Origin: Hormiphora californensis
Lineage: Eukaryota > Ctenophora > Tentaculata > Cydippida > Pleurobrachiidae
Length of the DNA: 64,000 nt
Reading direction: 5' to 3'
Assembly (NCBI GenBank): GCA_020137815.1
Contig: CM035356.1
Coordinates: 6,668,380-6,732,379, forward strand
In this document: piece after piece, positions 20,208-34,000 of the stretch
Position numbering within the stretch: position 1 is the first letter of the stretch
Layout of the letters: the number at the start of each line of letters is the position of its first letter
Made by a program: the position numbers and the translations under genes
The notes under the pieces: generated by a model
Seen by the model: the letters and a program-made list of their open reading frames with translations, nothing else
Database searches by the model: none
Told to the model about the DNA's origin: nothing

Positions 20208-23200
20208 CTAATCACTCCACTCATCGTCATCACATCCATCCATGAGATCCTGCGGAAGGGGTCCGGCATCCTTCTGGACTTGGACCGCAAAGGAATTAAA
20301 TAGCTCGTCTCGTTGAGCTTCTAGGGACTTGAACTTTGTATGCTGATGGAGAGTTTGGATGTAAATTGGGACAGGAATAAAGAAAGTGAAAAAATAATCG
20401 GACGCCGATTTACCGGGATGATCTGGGGAAAGGCTTTTGCCCGGTATATAGTCTGTCATCGGGGCGAGATTAGGAATTTCGGGGGAAATTTATCCACCCA
20501 ATAAATGGGGGTTCCGGAAAATCGGGGGCCGGTAGTAGCTGGTAGCCGGTAGTCCGACCGTAAATGAACCTCGTTTCCTCCAAGCCAAGATTAATGTCTC
20601 AGGCTCCTTTTGGCAAAAAAAAGAGGAGGAAAAAACATGATTTTCTAACCTCTTGTTGTATTTTGGTGTGTTGGCTACTTGTTCTCACTATCTCAACCTC
20701 CGATACGGGTTTCACGCCGGTGGGACAAAGGGAAACGGAGGGTACTCGATACTCATCACCCCACTTATCTGTTACAGGTTTTGACAGATCCAGAGCCTCG
20801 GGGTACAAGTCATCCTGGGGAGAGATGCATCAGGAGGGTTAATCAGGAGAGGGGGGGGGGGCGAGTAATCAAGGGGGGGGGGTACAGGTCATCCTGGGGA
20901 GAGATATCAGGAGGGCTAATCAGGAGAGGAGAGGGTTAATCAAGGGGGGATTACTCGGGAGGAGGGAGCTTAACTCGGGAGGAGGGAGGTTTACACGGTC
21001 GCTTGTAGTGGGAAAACGGTAATGGAAAACGAAGATACAGTAAGACGACGCGCAACCGTGACCAATCAGGGCGCTATTACGTGCTGACACATGAACTTTT
21101 TGCCGCGCGTTATGTACCGTGCGCGTCTCCTTACTGTATTTTGCGTTACCGTATTTTGACTGCAAGCAGCACTGTTACTCGGGAGGGGAGGTCGCGCGGG
21201 GTTAATCAGGGGTTTATTAAGCTGAAGGACATTTTTCTAAAAATTAATCCCACATTATTATTATTTTGCTTTAACCGCGGTTAACCGAGGAAGCTTCGCC
21301 CCTAGCATAATTTTCATCAGTTTTCAGTCGATCTGAATATTCAGTAGGTACTTGATCAAGCTAGTCGAGAAATGGGGAGAAAATTACCTCCGGCTAAATC
21401 CCAGCCAGACATGTTATCACGTCACAGTGCCTACCTACCTATATTCGATAGCATAAATTATTAATATTCAGTGTCAGTCAGAGACTCAATTTTATGCTAA
21501 TTATGAGATAAAATCAGGGAGAGTTAGATTCTATATAGAGTTTATACAATAGTGAGTGGATTCGATAGATAATTATTACCATCGCGTTTGATAAATTTCG
21601 GTGCATTTTACGACAGTCTAGAATGATAGTTTTCATTGCAGAATATTATAACTAGCGTCGTTATCAGTCGTCTGAACCTTAAAACAGCTAAAGCTCGATT
21701 CTCAGTAATGTCAAAATACGGCGCCAGACAGTTAACTATCAGATAAGTTATTACTATAATGATTTATCTGATAGTTGATACCGCCAGACCCGATTCTGAG
21801 TAACAGCGCCAGACACCAAAGATAAATCTTTGCTACTGATTTATATGTTAATTTATCTGATAGTGATACCGCCTCGTTTTGATTTTCAAAACCGAAATAC
21901 GCGACAGAGCACTCAACTTGAGTCTCAAGTCGGCATCGCCAGACAAATAAATGGTTTATAGCTCTGAGAAAGAATTAAACAGGGAAGAAAATGGGAAAAT
22001 ACTGGGTTTGACCGTTTGAGATAGACAGAGTCTGTATGGCTGCGCCATACCCCAATTTGAGCGACAGTGCGCTCCGATGGGGTCGCGGGGCCAGACAGAT
22101 ACAATCATTTGAGGTAGAGACAGAGTCTACAGTTTACCTGAAAGTATTGTTTCCGGAGTCGTGGGATAGTAAACACCAACAACTGTATGGAGTCCTTGGT
22201 GAGTTTGTAGAACCGTGCCATCTCCACCTCCATGACGTCACACTGTTGCCGTGGTAACGGAGATAGGGCGCTTTGGACGGGGGGACAGGAGAAGGAGGCC
22301 AGGGGTAGGGGTGGTCCCTCTCTGACAATCTCAAATGGATTGATAGTCGCCTCTCCTGATGGGATAGTAAGGTATTTAATTTAAAGAGTTGACTGACTGT
22401 CTCATTTGGCCTCTAAACAGCCGGCACGAACAGAAAATTGATTTGATACTGTCAGGCCAATGCTCTGACCACAGTTCTCGCGCACTCTGACAGATTTGAT
22501 AGCAGCCCTTCAGCTAGTGACAAGTCTCTCTCTCTCTCTCTCTCACTTGCAGCGTACATGATCATAACTCAGGGTTATAAAATACAGGAGAGGAAGGAAA
22601 GAGCCAGGAACCGACCGAAACAAGTAAATAACCAATCAGAACTCGTTATTTAGGTCACGTGACTGGTTATCAGCCAATCAGGGACCAGTATTTCCTGATT
22701 CGGTCGGTTCCTGGAAAGAGCTAACAGTGGCGGAGAGAGAGGAAAGAACTAATAGTAATTCCGTCTTGTCTAGACTACCTCTGACACCTATATTACTACC
22801 CCTCTCTGGTTAGCTACCGATCTCAGGGACACACGTGCTAATCAGGCGCAGTGAGCGTGTCATGACATATATCAGACGGAATATATTAAATTGCATGTGA
22901 TATCAGCCCCGCCAATCTCGCTAATTAGGCTGAGAAAACACTGTCAGCTAAAACATGGACAGCGTGGTGGAGTTAGAGCGTGGTGTTAGATAGTGGTTAC
23001 TGGGTGCAGTTTATAAGACGACAGTATATGTAGGCTGTATAGGCAGTGCGGGTTACGGATCCCTGATAGAACTACTAAACCACTGCTACTAACTTAGTAG
23101 TACTAAGGAAGTAAACTAAATAAACCAACAGGAGATGGCCTGGTATAACCAATGGTTATTAACCATGCATGAGTATACCATTTCCTAACTCCTAATTGTT

Positions 23201-26200
23201 AGCAGCTATAGGTATACAATATTCAAACAAAATTGAGAGGGAGGTCCCAGTTTGTGAGAGAGCTAAACCACTACTATTAAACTACATCTCCTAACTCTAA
23301 GGAAGCAAAGAACCATCAGGAGATGGTATAATCCTGCAATATGTATATACTTGCCATGCTACGCAGTCTGTCCTTTAGTCGAGCTAAGCGCGTAAGCTCA
23401 CACCTTCGGCCCGGTGTGAGAGCCGACAGACTGGGAACATGTCAAGATTATACCATCTCCTAATTCCCAACTGTTACCTTTAGCAGCTAGGTATACAATA
23501 TTCCGATTAACATCAGGAAATGGAGTTGAGAGAGAGGTCCCAGTTCCCAGTTGGTGAGTGTGAATCAGGGATAGGGTAGGACGGAGTTGAATGGTCGTTA
23601 GAGACCGCATATTGCTTCCTCCCAGACTGCTTATAACAAGGTAGTCCCGGGTACAAACTGCTCGAGCGCTGCAAAAATAGGGAACACGTGTGATTATGCC
23701 TGAGAATTGTTCAAACGACTCAAAATTGAGTTTGAAAAAAGAAAAGGAACATAATATTTCAGTTGACTCACTTCCTAACTTCCACACCGGTGGACACGGT
23801 GTTCCCTTCACTACTGCCAGAATTATTCAGTGTATTCCATGTCTTTATATCACCTGTATTAGGAATTAAAGGAGTCAAACCCAAACACGTGATAATATCT
23901 TGTTTTGTTCTAACCCTCTGGAGAGAGAGGGTCAAAAAAGGCAAATAATTTCATAGTTCAGAACGAAAGCTATACCAGCTGATTAATGTTGGTTACTTGT
24001 TGAGTTAGGGGGCGGAACTAAACAAGAAGTTACCGTTTCTAAGGACAATGTAGACTGTGTAACCAGTGGTTACATCCCAAGCTAACGAGATACAATCCTC
24101 AACTTGTGTAGTTGCCAACTGAAGAAGGTGTGGGATATTGTTAGTCTAGCATCATTAGCCCCTATCTGAGTTGAGAACAAGATCTGAGGGGCGAGGGCAT
24201 TCCTAAAATACAACTTCCATTTTAGCCCAATTACTGGCCTGTTTCTTACCTTTCATGCCAATGCTTTGACCGCGGTTCTTACAAAAGAAACAAGATTATA
24301 ATGGTCTGTTTGGCGCCGCCGACCCCATCTGAGCGCACTGAGAATCAAATGGCGCCGCCATACAGATAATGGTCAGGTCACTTCTCTTTGTTTCTTACCG
24401 TTTCGCCAGTGTTTGTATCGGTGATAACAAGGTAACCACTGGCATCCCCAGTTAGGAGAACTCCCTTTATCCCAGGGTGGTAGAGGAGGAAGGTGACTTT
24501 AGCGTGGTGATCAATAACTCTCCCACACTGAGCCTTCCCTTCTTCTATCTTCCACAGTTTTACCTAGGTTAGATATAATCAGGAACCGACCGAAACAGGG
24601 TCACCACACACCAAAGTTAAAATTAAAATTAAAATTTTGATTTTAAACCCGCACACACCAGCGGCCGTTAAAATTTCTCTCCCCCATTCTAAAAGTAACA
24701 ATCTCGCGCGCGATTTCCAACGCGATCCAACGATTTCCAACGCGATCCAACGCGACCGTCAAAATCGTGCGTGAGATTGTTACTTTTAGAATGGGGAGAG
24801 AAATTTTAACGGCCGCTGGTGTGTGCGGGTTTAAAATCAAAATTTTAATTTTAATTTTAACTTTGGTGTGTGGTGACCCCAAGTAAACAACCAATCAGAA
24901 CTCGTTATTTAGGTCACGTGACTGGTTATCAGCCAATAAGGGACCAGTATTTCCTGATTCAGTCGGTTCCTGGATATAATGGTATTGGTCTTGATCATAA
25001 AGTCGGTACAATCAAATGAGGTTCAGATAGTTGGTCATAACGGATACTTATCCACAATTTTTCTACCAATTAGAATAATATGAATATGAGAGGGGGTGGG
25101 GATTTATGGTTTTATCTGTATCTTCGATACAGTTCTTAGAACATAGGGTAGCGACATTTCAAATAGCCAGTCACTACCCTAGTTCCTGTTTTAACTCAGT
25201 TGGCAATGGCAGGAGATTGAAAGGCCTGGCGGTGTGTCATGTGTTATAGATGAAACACCTTACAACTTTGAAACTATCCAGCTCTACCGACCGGATTTAT
25301 ACAGCGGCCAGATCACAGACGTTCTCTTTCTACTCTCTCTCTCTACCTCATAGCTATCGAAGTGACAGAGGGAGAAGAAGGAAAGATTTAGAAAGAGCTG
25401 ATGTCATTCCGTCTTGTCCAGAATATCTCTCTCTCTTTCTCCCTCTCCTTCTTTCATAGCTATCAAGTAATGTTTCACTGTCAGCGTATGTCTAGCCGGG
25501 ATGTCTAGCTAAGGTCGGCTTCTAAAGTGCTGCTAAAGGGAAATCCTAACAGTTTCGTTAGTCTAGTAGTAGTACAGGGTGTCCCACTAGTAGTAGTATG
25601 ACAGTAGTAAGACAGTAGTAAGTGGGGTAAAATGTCAGAGAACTATAAGTAGTGTTCCTAACTTCACTCGATTCATTGTTAAACTATTCGCTGTCTACAG
25701 TCTGTCTGTCAATAAACTCTTTAACGTTTCTCAACCAAAAGCCCATCGTCTCTCATCTACTGTCTGACCCAATTGAAACCCACTCCCTCTCTCAATTCCA
25801 CAGCTCTTACCTCGGCGGAGTCACTGCCCACAGCAAGAGTTGAATCACAAAAAGGATCCCATTGCATGACGATAGGAGATCCATTGTTAACAATTTCAAG
25901 TTGAGGGGTTTTGTTTTCCCCCGGCTTGGACAGATCCACAATACCAAGACGTCCACCACTCCCAGTCATAAGGTGACTGGCGTACCTACCACCTGGTATT
26001 GATGATGTAAGTTGGGTATATTCGCTTTTATGGCAAGAAAAATATCGAGAAAAATATTAGGTTATGACTTCAGAGTTGATCAGTTGAGACTCAATTGCCT
26101 CGCTTGACCGCGTGTTAAAACAAACTAAGACTCACTTGTTTCAAATCCATTTCCCTCCTGAGGCATTACACTCTGTACATTCTTCAACCCATGATAATTC

Positions 26201-27996
26201 TGGTTCTTGTGTGCCAGGTTACCCTCTATATTCCTATAAATTTAGTAATGAAATTACCCCTCCGCGTTAATATAGCTCAATATATGCAATATAATAACAG
26301 GGGTGACTTCGTAACTAACCTATAAATACTCTGCCCCTGAGTCAGGTTGCTCACTATAGCTTTGTGTTTCTCATTCTCTGGGGAGGGTGGTGCTGGTGCT
26401 GGGACAACAGCCACCTCCACCTCCTCAATAGCTGCTTCTGGAGTGGGTTTAGAGGCTGCTGCAGCGGCAGCGGGGTCCAGACTGATTAGTTCTCTGTAAC
26501 CATCGTTACCGTTCAGCCATCCTTCAGCATCTGTAGGGTAAACCGGGGCAAAATGGTTAACTTTTTACTTAATCGGTTCTCACTCCCATTTAAAAAAAGA
26601 TACAATGAAAAAAATTATATAGGATTAAAGTTCATTATTTTATCTTTCAAATAAGATAAATTTCAACTCTAGGGACCATCATTTACTTAACTAAATAACT
26701 AATTTAAAAATTTTGGTCGGAAAAAATGGTACCGGGGCAATTCGGACAACACCAATAGGAGTGCTTTATTTCGTCACGTGAACGTCCTCACAACACCAGA
26801 AGAAGATTCCCGCCTGGTGTTGTTAGAGGTGGGGGCAATGTAATCTGCACGCAATCTACACGCTGGTCGTTCTTGTTCGAATTGCCCCGGTATCACGCGT
26901 GATCACGTGGTACAAAGAACTGCACATCATTGGCCCGGGAGTTAACCAAATTGCCCCGGTGTGTTAACCAAATTGCCCATGTTCGAATTGCCCCGGTTGT
27001 TCGAATTGCCCCGGTAATCTTAATTTACCAGAATTTGGAATGAAAACATGCGAATATTTAAATAATTTTTATACCATCTGAAAGCTGATATTATTAGCTT
27101 TCAGCTGGTTTTTTCAAATTGGAAATTGACCAACTTAAACCGGATCTAGAGCCTATTTAGTGGTAACGGGCAGGCTCGAACGAGCAGTTTTCTTCTGGAG
27201 ATAGGATGACGTCATTATGATAGCTTAACTAGGTGAGAGACGGGCAGTACTATGTTCGAATTGCCCCGGTTGTTCGAATTGCCCCGGTTTACCCTACAGA
27301 GAGTACAGAAGTTGGTAAATAGCACTAAACAAACACAAGAATACAGAAGTTGGTAAAATTAGAATTGAATTAGTCCATGTTGGAAAACCGGTAGGGGAAC
27401 AAGAGTATCCCAACTTTATAACCATTCTTTCACAGTTACTACCGGGATACTTCCACAGACCACAGTCACCCCCTCCCTCCCCCGATCATAGTGCCCAATG
27501 ATTCACCCACACCCTGATAGTAGTATAGACTATAGTATGTACTACTTTGCCATGCTACGCAGTCTGTCTGTCGGCACTTAAGCGCCTCGGACAGCTCGCC
27601 TCGGTCAGCTCGCCTCGGACAGCTCGCCTCGGTCAGCTCGCGTAAGCTCACACCGGGCCTTCGGCCCGGTGTGAGAGCTGACAGACAAGGAACATGTCAA
27701 GTACTACTAAAACTCACCCACACCGGGGACAGGACCCCGTGTTTCCGGGAAGAAGGGCGTTCGAGATGGAGGAAATCACGATGTAATTCCAGGGGATGGG
27801 TGAAAAGGAGAGGGGCAGGAAGGATCAGGGGGTCTGGAGAAAAAGCCTGCAACTCTGGAGATCAAAAAATAGGGATTGTCCGGAGATATTATGGGCTAAG
27901 ATGTCAGGACAATCAACGAAAACTGGATCAGAGAATCTGGGGAGTGTAAAACGAAGGGGAAGGGGTGCGAAAGGTGGAGAGGGGGGAGACGAGGGT

Positions 27997-28029
<33 letters not shown>

Positions 28030-31000
28030 TAGAGAGGAGAGAGGAGAGAGAGAGAGACGGGAGAGGGAGGGAGATGAGAGAGAGAGAGGGAGGGAGAGAG
28101 AGAGAAGAGAGAGAGAGAAGAGAGGAGAGAGAGAGAGAGAGAGAGTAGCGAGAGCGCGATCACGCTCCTCTATTGAAGGCGATCTATTTAGCGTATATCT
28201 CTCTCTCTCTCTCTCCCTCTCTCTCTCGCTCTCTCTCTCTTTCCTTCATACCTCTCCCTTCATAACATCGAGGCTGGATTTGGGGGCCAGGGCAGCACCC
28301 TTGATAGGTTCCCCGACCCTCTCCTTCCAGTTCTCCTTTATCACTCCACTGTCACCTATCTCTGCATACGTGAACCCGTGGTCGCCCTGTGCAGATAGAG
28401 ACGGTTAGGTTCATTGGGATTTAATTGGGATTTTTCACGATTTTTCCTTCCTACAAAGCTGCTCAGAGAGAGCAAAATACTAAAATAAGCAAAGATGGGG
28501 ACTTGCCACGTCACTTCGCTAACTTTAGGAGCACCATATGACGTCACTAACCTTGGCATAAAGGAGCACCATATGACGTCACTAACCTTGGCATAAAGGA
28601 ACATCATATGACGTCACTAACCTTGGCATAAAGGAACACCATATGACGTCACTAACCTTGGCATAAAGGAGCACCATATGACGTCACTAACCTTGGCATA
28701 AAGGAAGACCATATGACGTCACTAACCTTGGCATAAAGGAAGACCATATGACGTCACTAACCTTGGCATAAAGGAGCACCATATGACGCCACTAACCTTG
28801 GCATAAAGGAGCACCATATGACGTCACTAACCTTGGCATAAAGGAGCACCATATGACGTCACTAACCTTGGCATAAAGGAGCACCATATGACGTCACTAA
28901 CCTTGGCATAAAGGAGCACCATATGACGTCACTAACCTTGGCATAAAGGAGCACCATATGACGTCACTAACCTTGGCATAAAGGAACACAATATGACGTC
29001 ACTAACCTTGGCATAAAGGAAGACCATGCGAGTATCCTCGTCCCACAAGGAGAAAGGGTTGCCAGATCCGCGACCATGGGAGAGGGTACTAATTTCAGAG
29101 GACAAGGATCCAACAGATACAGTCTTGAAACATCTCTCCTTGTTTTTGTAGCCTGGGATCAGTATTAGTAAATGAAGTGGGGGGAATGTTTAACTGAAAA
29201 ATAAAATAAATCGCCTGACTGTTAGCTAGGAAAAAACGGGAGACCATGCCGCGAGGAGGGTTAATTGATTAATTAAGGGGCTGGGTAATTAATTAAGGGG
29301 CTGGGTAATTAATTAAGGAGCTGGATAATTAATTAAGGGGCTGGATATACCGTGTGGCCCAAATTAAAGGGAGGGTACGTTGGCCTTCTTTTCACTCAGA
29401 AGTTTAATTTCAATCACTCTGATATTTTGACACAATGTCTGCATGGGTACTCATTCGAGGAATCCGAAGTTTCAAATCATAAAAGTTGAAAGTTCATTAA
29501 TGAACTCAATTTTTCGTTTTTCGGGTTTTTTGAGGTTTTCTCTTGATTAAATTCCATTTAATAATTTAAAAAACCGCCATACAATAGAACAAGTATCAAC
29601 AAATGGCAATCTGAATTTTTATTAAAATTGAATCAAGTTTAGTGGGTGAAATAAGTTACTTAAAGATGATATTTTTTACCAAACATCGATTTTGACCTGT
29701 TTTGACCAGAAATCGGTAAATTCAGGCGCTAAAAATCTGTACGGCCACTACACTTGATCAATTTTGATGTTAGCCGGAATTTAAGCTATCTATCTTAAAA
29801 TTCATTTTTCCGACTGGAATGAATCCTAAATGAACTTGAAAACAGGAATGCTTTTTGGAACCAGAATTTCACAGTTGCCTTCGGGTATCGATTTCCTTTC
29901 AAACGCGACTAATTTGAGCTCAATTGGACCACCACAAGAGACACTTGGTAACGAAGTTACCCCTCTGTCGAGGGGTAACAGAACCGCCTACCCGTTTTTA
30001 AGTAAATTCCTTAAAAAGTATCGCTGACACGTCCAGGCATGGCACCCCACCCCACAATTACTATACTTTACGTAGGGCGCGATGGCACGCCAGGACATGA
30101 TATGTCACTAGTCCAAGATTTTAGCCTCCGAATCTGCTCTTTTTTACCAACTTTGTCGAATTTTCACGGCCAAACTATAACTTAATTTGAATTGATTTTA
30201 TCACAATTGTCCTAGGTATAGTCCACAGCACCATCTCACCGAATATGAAGTTTCAAAAACGCGATCTTCATCGAAATTCAACTTCAAAAACAGTGTTAAT
30301 GATGAAATAACAATTTCATGGCTGTAGAAAAAGGATTTAGCCAAATCTGTTTTATGGTTGAGGCGGTATTAATTTTTGAAAAATATGAAACCGATTCTGT
30401 TACCCCTACATAGGGCATTGCGATAGTAAGGCACGTTTTAGCGTGCCCGCAATGTAGGGGGAACTGCGTTACCAAAAGAGACACAGTGTTTAGTTATCTA
30501 ACCCTAGGTTTGGTCATCTGACACCTAATGAGACGATAGCGTCATTACTAAGTGCCAATAAGCAGGTGTAACGGACGAGTATCACGTATCACGTCTGCTA
30601 ATGAGGATGGTGTACCGATACAGCATCCGTTAAAATGTAAGCTCTCTTGCTAACACGTCATAATTTGATGGGGATCACATGACTTACCCTAGGCTTAGAA
30701 AACGGATCACTGTGATTCTTGTGGTGATCCAATTAAGCTCAAACTGGTCCCATTCGAAAGGAAATCGATAGCCAAACAAATTTGTGAAACTTTGATACCG
30801 AAATATGGTCCCATATTGGTGTTCATTCAATGTTCATTCGTTCGAAAAAATGAACTTTTATCCAGAGGGCTGAAACTTCGGATTCCTCGAATGAGTAACC
30901 ATGCAGACATTGTGTCAAAATATCAGAGTGATTGAAATTAAACTTCTGGGTGAAAAGAAGGCCAACGTACCCTCCCTTTAATTTGGGCCACGCGGTACCT

Positions 31001-34000
31001 GCTAGAAGTATCTTATCCACCCCCAACCAGCAATGTTGCACATCTTTATGTTGATCCATGAGGAGGGCCGAGGCAGTCTCCCTACCAGCTCTCACATCAA
31101 CCACTCTTATTACACCGGACTTATCAGTGCAACAGGCCAGTCTACCATCGTAACTCCAACTGACTGTCGTGGCAGGTGCATCAGGGAGAGTCATCGCCTG
31201 GAGAGGGGAGGGGTTAGTGACACTGACAGGTGCATCAGGCAGGGTCATCGCCTGCAGGGAGGGAGGGAGGGAGGGGTGAGAGGAGGGGCATCAGGGAGAG
31301 TCATCGCCTGCAGGGAGGGAGGGGGGGGGGTGAGAGGAGGGGCATCAGGGAGAGTTATCGCCTGGAGGGAGGGAGGGAGTGAGAGGAGGGGCATCAGGGA
31401 GAGTCAACGCCTGCAGGGAGGGGAGGGAGGAGTGAGAGGAGGGGCATCAGGGAGGGTCATCGCCTGGAGGGAGGGAGGGAGGGAGGAGTGAGAGGAGGGG
31501 CATCCGGGAGAGTCAACGCCTGCAGAGAGGGGGGTCGAGTGAGAGGAGGGGCATCCGGGAGAGTCAACGCCTGCAGAGAGGGGGGTCGAGTGAGAAGAGG
31601 GGCATCCGGGAGAGTCAACGCCTGCAGAGAGGGGGGTCGAGTGAGAAGAGGGGCATCCGGGAGAGTCAACGCCTGCAGGGAGGGGAGGGAGGAGTGAGAG
31701 GAGGGGCATCAGGGAGGGTCATCGCCTGGAGGGAGGGAGGGAGGGAGGAGTGAGAGGAGGGGCATCCGGGAGAGTCAACGCCTGCAGAGAGGGGGGTCGA
31801 GTGAGAAGAGGGGCATCCGGGAGAGTCAACGCCTGCAGAGAGGGGGGTCGAGTGAGAGGAGGGGCATCCGGGAGAGTCAACGCCTGCAGAGAGGGGGGTC
31901 GAGTGAGAGGAGGGGCATCCGGGAGAGTCAACGCCTGCAGAGAGGGGGGTCGAGTGAGAAGAGGGGCATCCGGGAGAGTCAACGCCTGCAGAGAGGGGGG
32001 TCGAGTGAGAGGAGGGGCATCCGGGAGAGTCAACGCCTGCAGAGAGGGGGGTCGAGTGAGAGGAGGGGCATCCGGGAAAGTCAACGCCTGCAGAGAGGGG
32101 GGTCGAGTGAGAAGAGGGGCATCCGGGAGAGTCAACGCCTGCAGAGAGGGGGGTCGAGTGAGAGGAGGGGCATCCGTGAGAGTCAACGCCTGCAGGGAGA
32201 GAGGGAGGGATCGGGGAGAGTCATCGCCTGGGGAGGGGAGGGAGGGAAGGAGGGAGGCAGGGTCATTGCCTGCAGGGAGAGAGAGAGTTAGGGGATAACA
32301 TAGTAAAAGTTGTTCGAAAGAACTTTGATTTGAAACAAATCTGTCTGACCACCGCCGAGACTTGACCGCCGCGACTATAACAATGTGTAGAAACGCATTT
32401 AAGCTCGCCATGTTAAATATATCTATAACATCACCTGCCTGTTATAAACCATCTCTTTATTTTCTACGTTTCAGCATAAGTTTCGCATTGTTTTAACTGA
32501 AGAAGTTCAGATCGCGAAAAGAAATAAGTTCAGACACGAAGCTGCGAGAAATATAACTAAGAAGTTCGAATACTATCGCACGTACTATAATTCTATATCT
32601 TGTATCGATTTAGTGCATACCATAACCAAGGGCAGACAAGAAAGCTCAAACACCCCAAACCAACCTGTCTTTGAAATACCCTGATTTACCGGGAGGACAA
32701 ACTTTCCCCGATATGATAGGAAATTCACGGTATTTGACCCCATTAATTTACCACCGGTAAATCGGGGTCAAATATCGTTAATTTCCAATTACCAGGCAAA
32801 ACCCTTTCTCCCGAGCATCCCGGTATAAATCAGACTGTACCTTTCGTTGAGTAGCGATATCGTAAAGGGATGTACAGGACCCTTCTGCTGCCAGCAAGAG
32901 CCCCTCCGCTACAGGGTGGAAGGCAATGTGAGACACCTGGAACATATGAATCTGGTTACACAACTACAACTCCACGACCTGATATTTAGTGGAATAATAT
33001 CATGATAGTAACTGTCAGGCCAATGCTCTGACCACAGTTCTCGCGCGCTTATTTGAGAGAAGCGAGAATGGGTCAGGCCAATGCTCTGACAGGATACTAA
33101 TGAGATATAATCATGATAACAGTGATCTTGCAGTTAATGATGTGCAGTCTTCCCCCGATGGGGGTGCAGTAACTGTACTACAGTAGCAATGTGAAACATA
33201 TATCATACTTGTGTGGCTCACACCACGCTGTGAGGGTAGATCAATCTAAGGTACCTGATCGGTTGAAGTGATTGAGGAGGTACAAGATAGATCATTAACA
33301 TTCCACAGTTTTATTACACCATCCTCCGCACACGTCGCCAAACAATTCCTGTGATATTATATATGATTTTAGATTTCAATCAATATAAATCAGCCCTTAT
33401 AGAACTTCAAAACTCAATGGTTGAGTGTCGAGATAAGTTGTTTCAATTTGTTGAACTTCAAAACTCTGATACTCACTGTTGGACTATTGACAGACAAAGT
33501 AACACCCAACACGTTATGACAAAGCTGCTGATATATACTCACTGTTGGAAGGGGTTGAACTGGAGAGCTTTAACAAACCCACCATGTCCCTGTAATTTGT
33601 GTGGTGTCTGTACCAGTCCAGTCTGTCCCACATCTAGTACTCCTAGTGCACTGCCCTCTCCTGTAGGGATTGTGAGGGGTTAGGGATGTGGGGGAGTGGG
33701 GTTAGTGATTGTGGGGTTAGGGAGGGAGTGGTGTCTGTACTAGTCCACTCTGTCCCACATCCAGTACTCCCAGTGCACTACCCTCTCCTACAAGGATTGT
33801 GGGGTTAGTGATTGTATGGGGTTAGGGAGGGTGGGGGTTAGAGATGTGGGGTTAGGGAGGGGAGTGGGGTTAGGGAGGGTAGTGGTGTCTGTACCAGTCC
33901 ACTCTCCCCCACATCTAGTACTCCCAGTGCACTGCCCTCACCTATAGCAGGGAGTACGAGGGGTTAGGGAGGGGAGTGGGGTTTGGGAAGGGTGGGGTTT

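Noticed and set aside
22036-22257. Plus-strand ORF with a plausible ATG (MAAPYPNLSDSALRWGRG)
   Set aside because: Its second half is antisense to coronin-7 exon 16, whose minus-strand reading matches the family. The first half resembles dispersed repeats at 24.3 and 50.3 kb.
27430-27560. Alternative exon for coronin-7 between exons 7 and 9
   Set aside because: No coronin motif. The segment at 27718-27854, ending FFPETRGPVPGV, fits the family and the phase of exon 9 despite its frame problem.
28505-29020. CRISPR-like regular array
   Set aside because: Repeats are contiguous without unique spacers and the context is a eukaryotic exon-intron junction.
31719-32411. Long ORFs on both strands over the 51-bp array
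   Set aside because: The unit length is divisible by three, so both strands stay open. The true coding part is only coronin-7 exon 5 (30999-31197).
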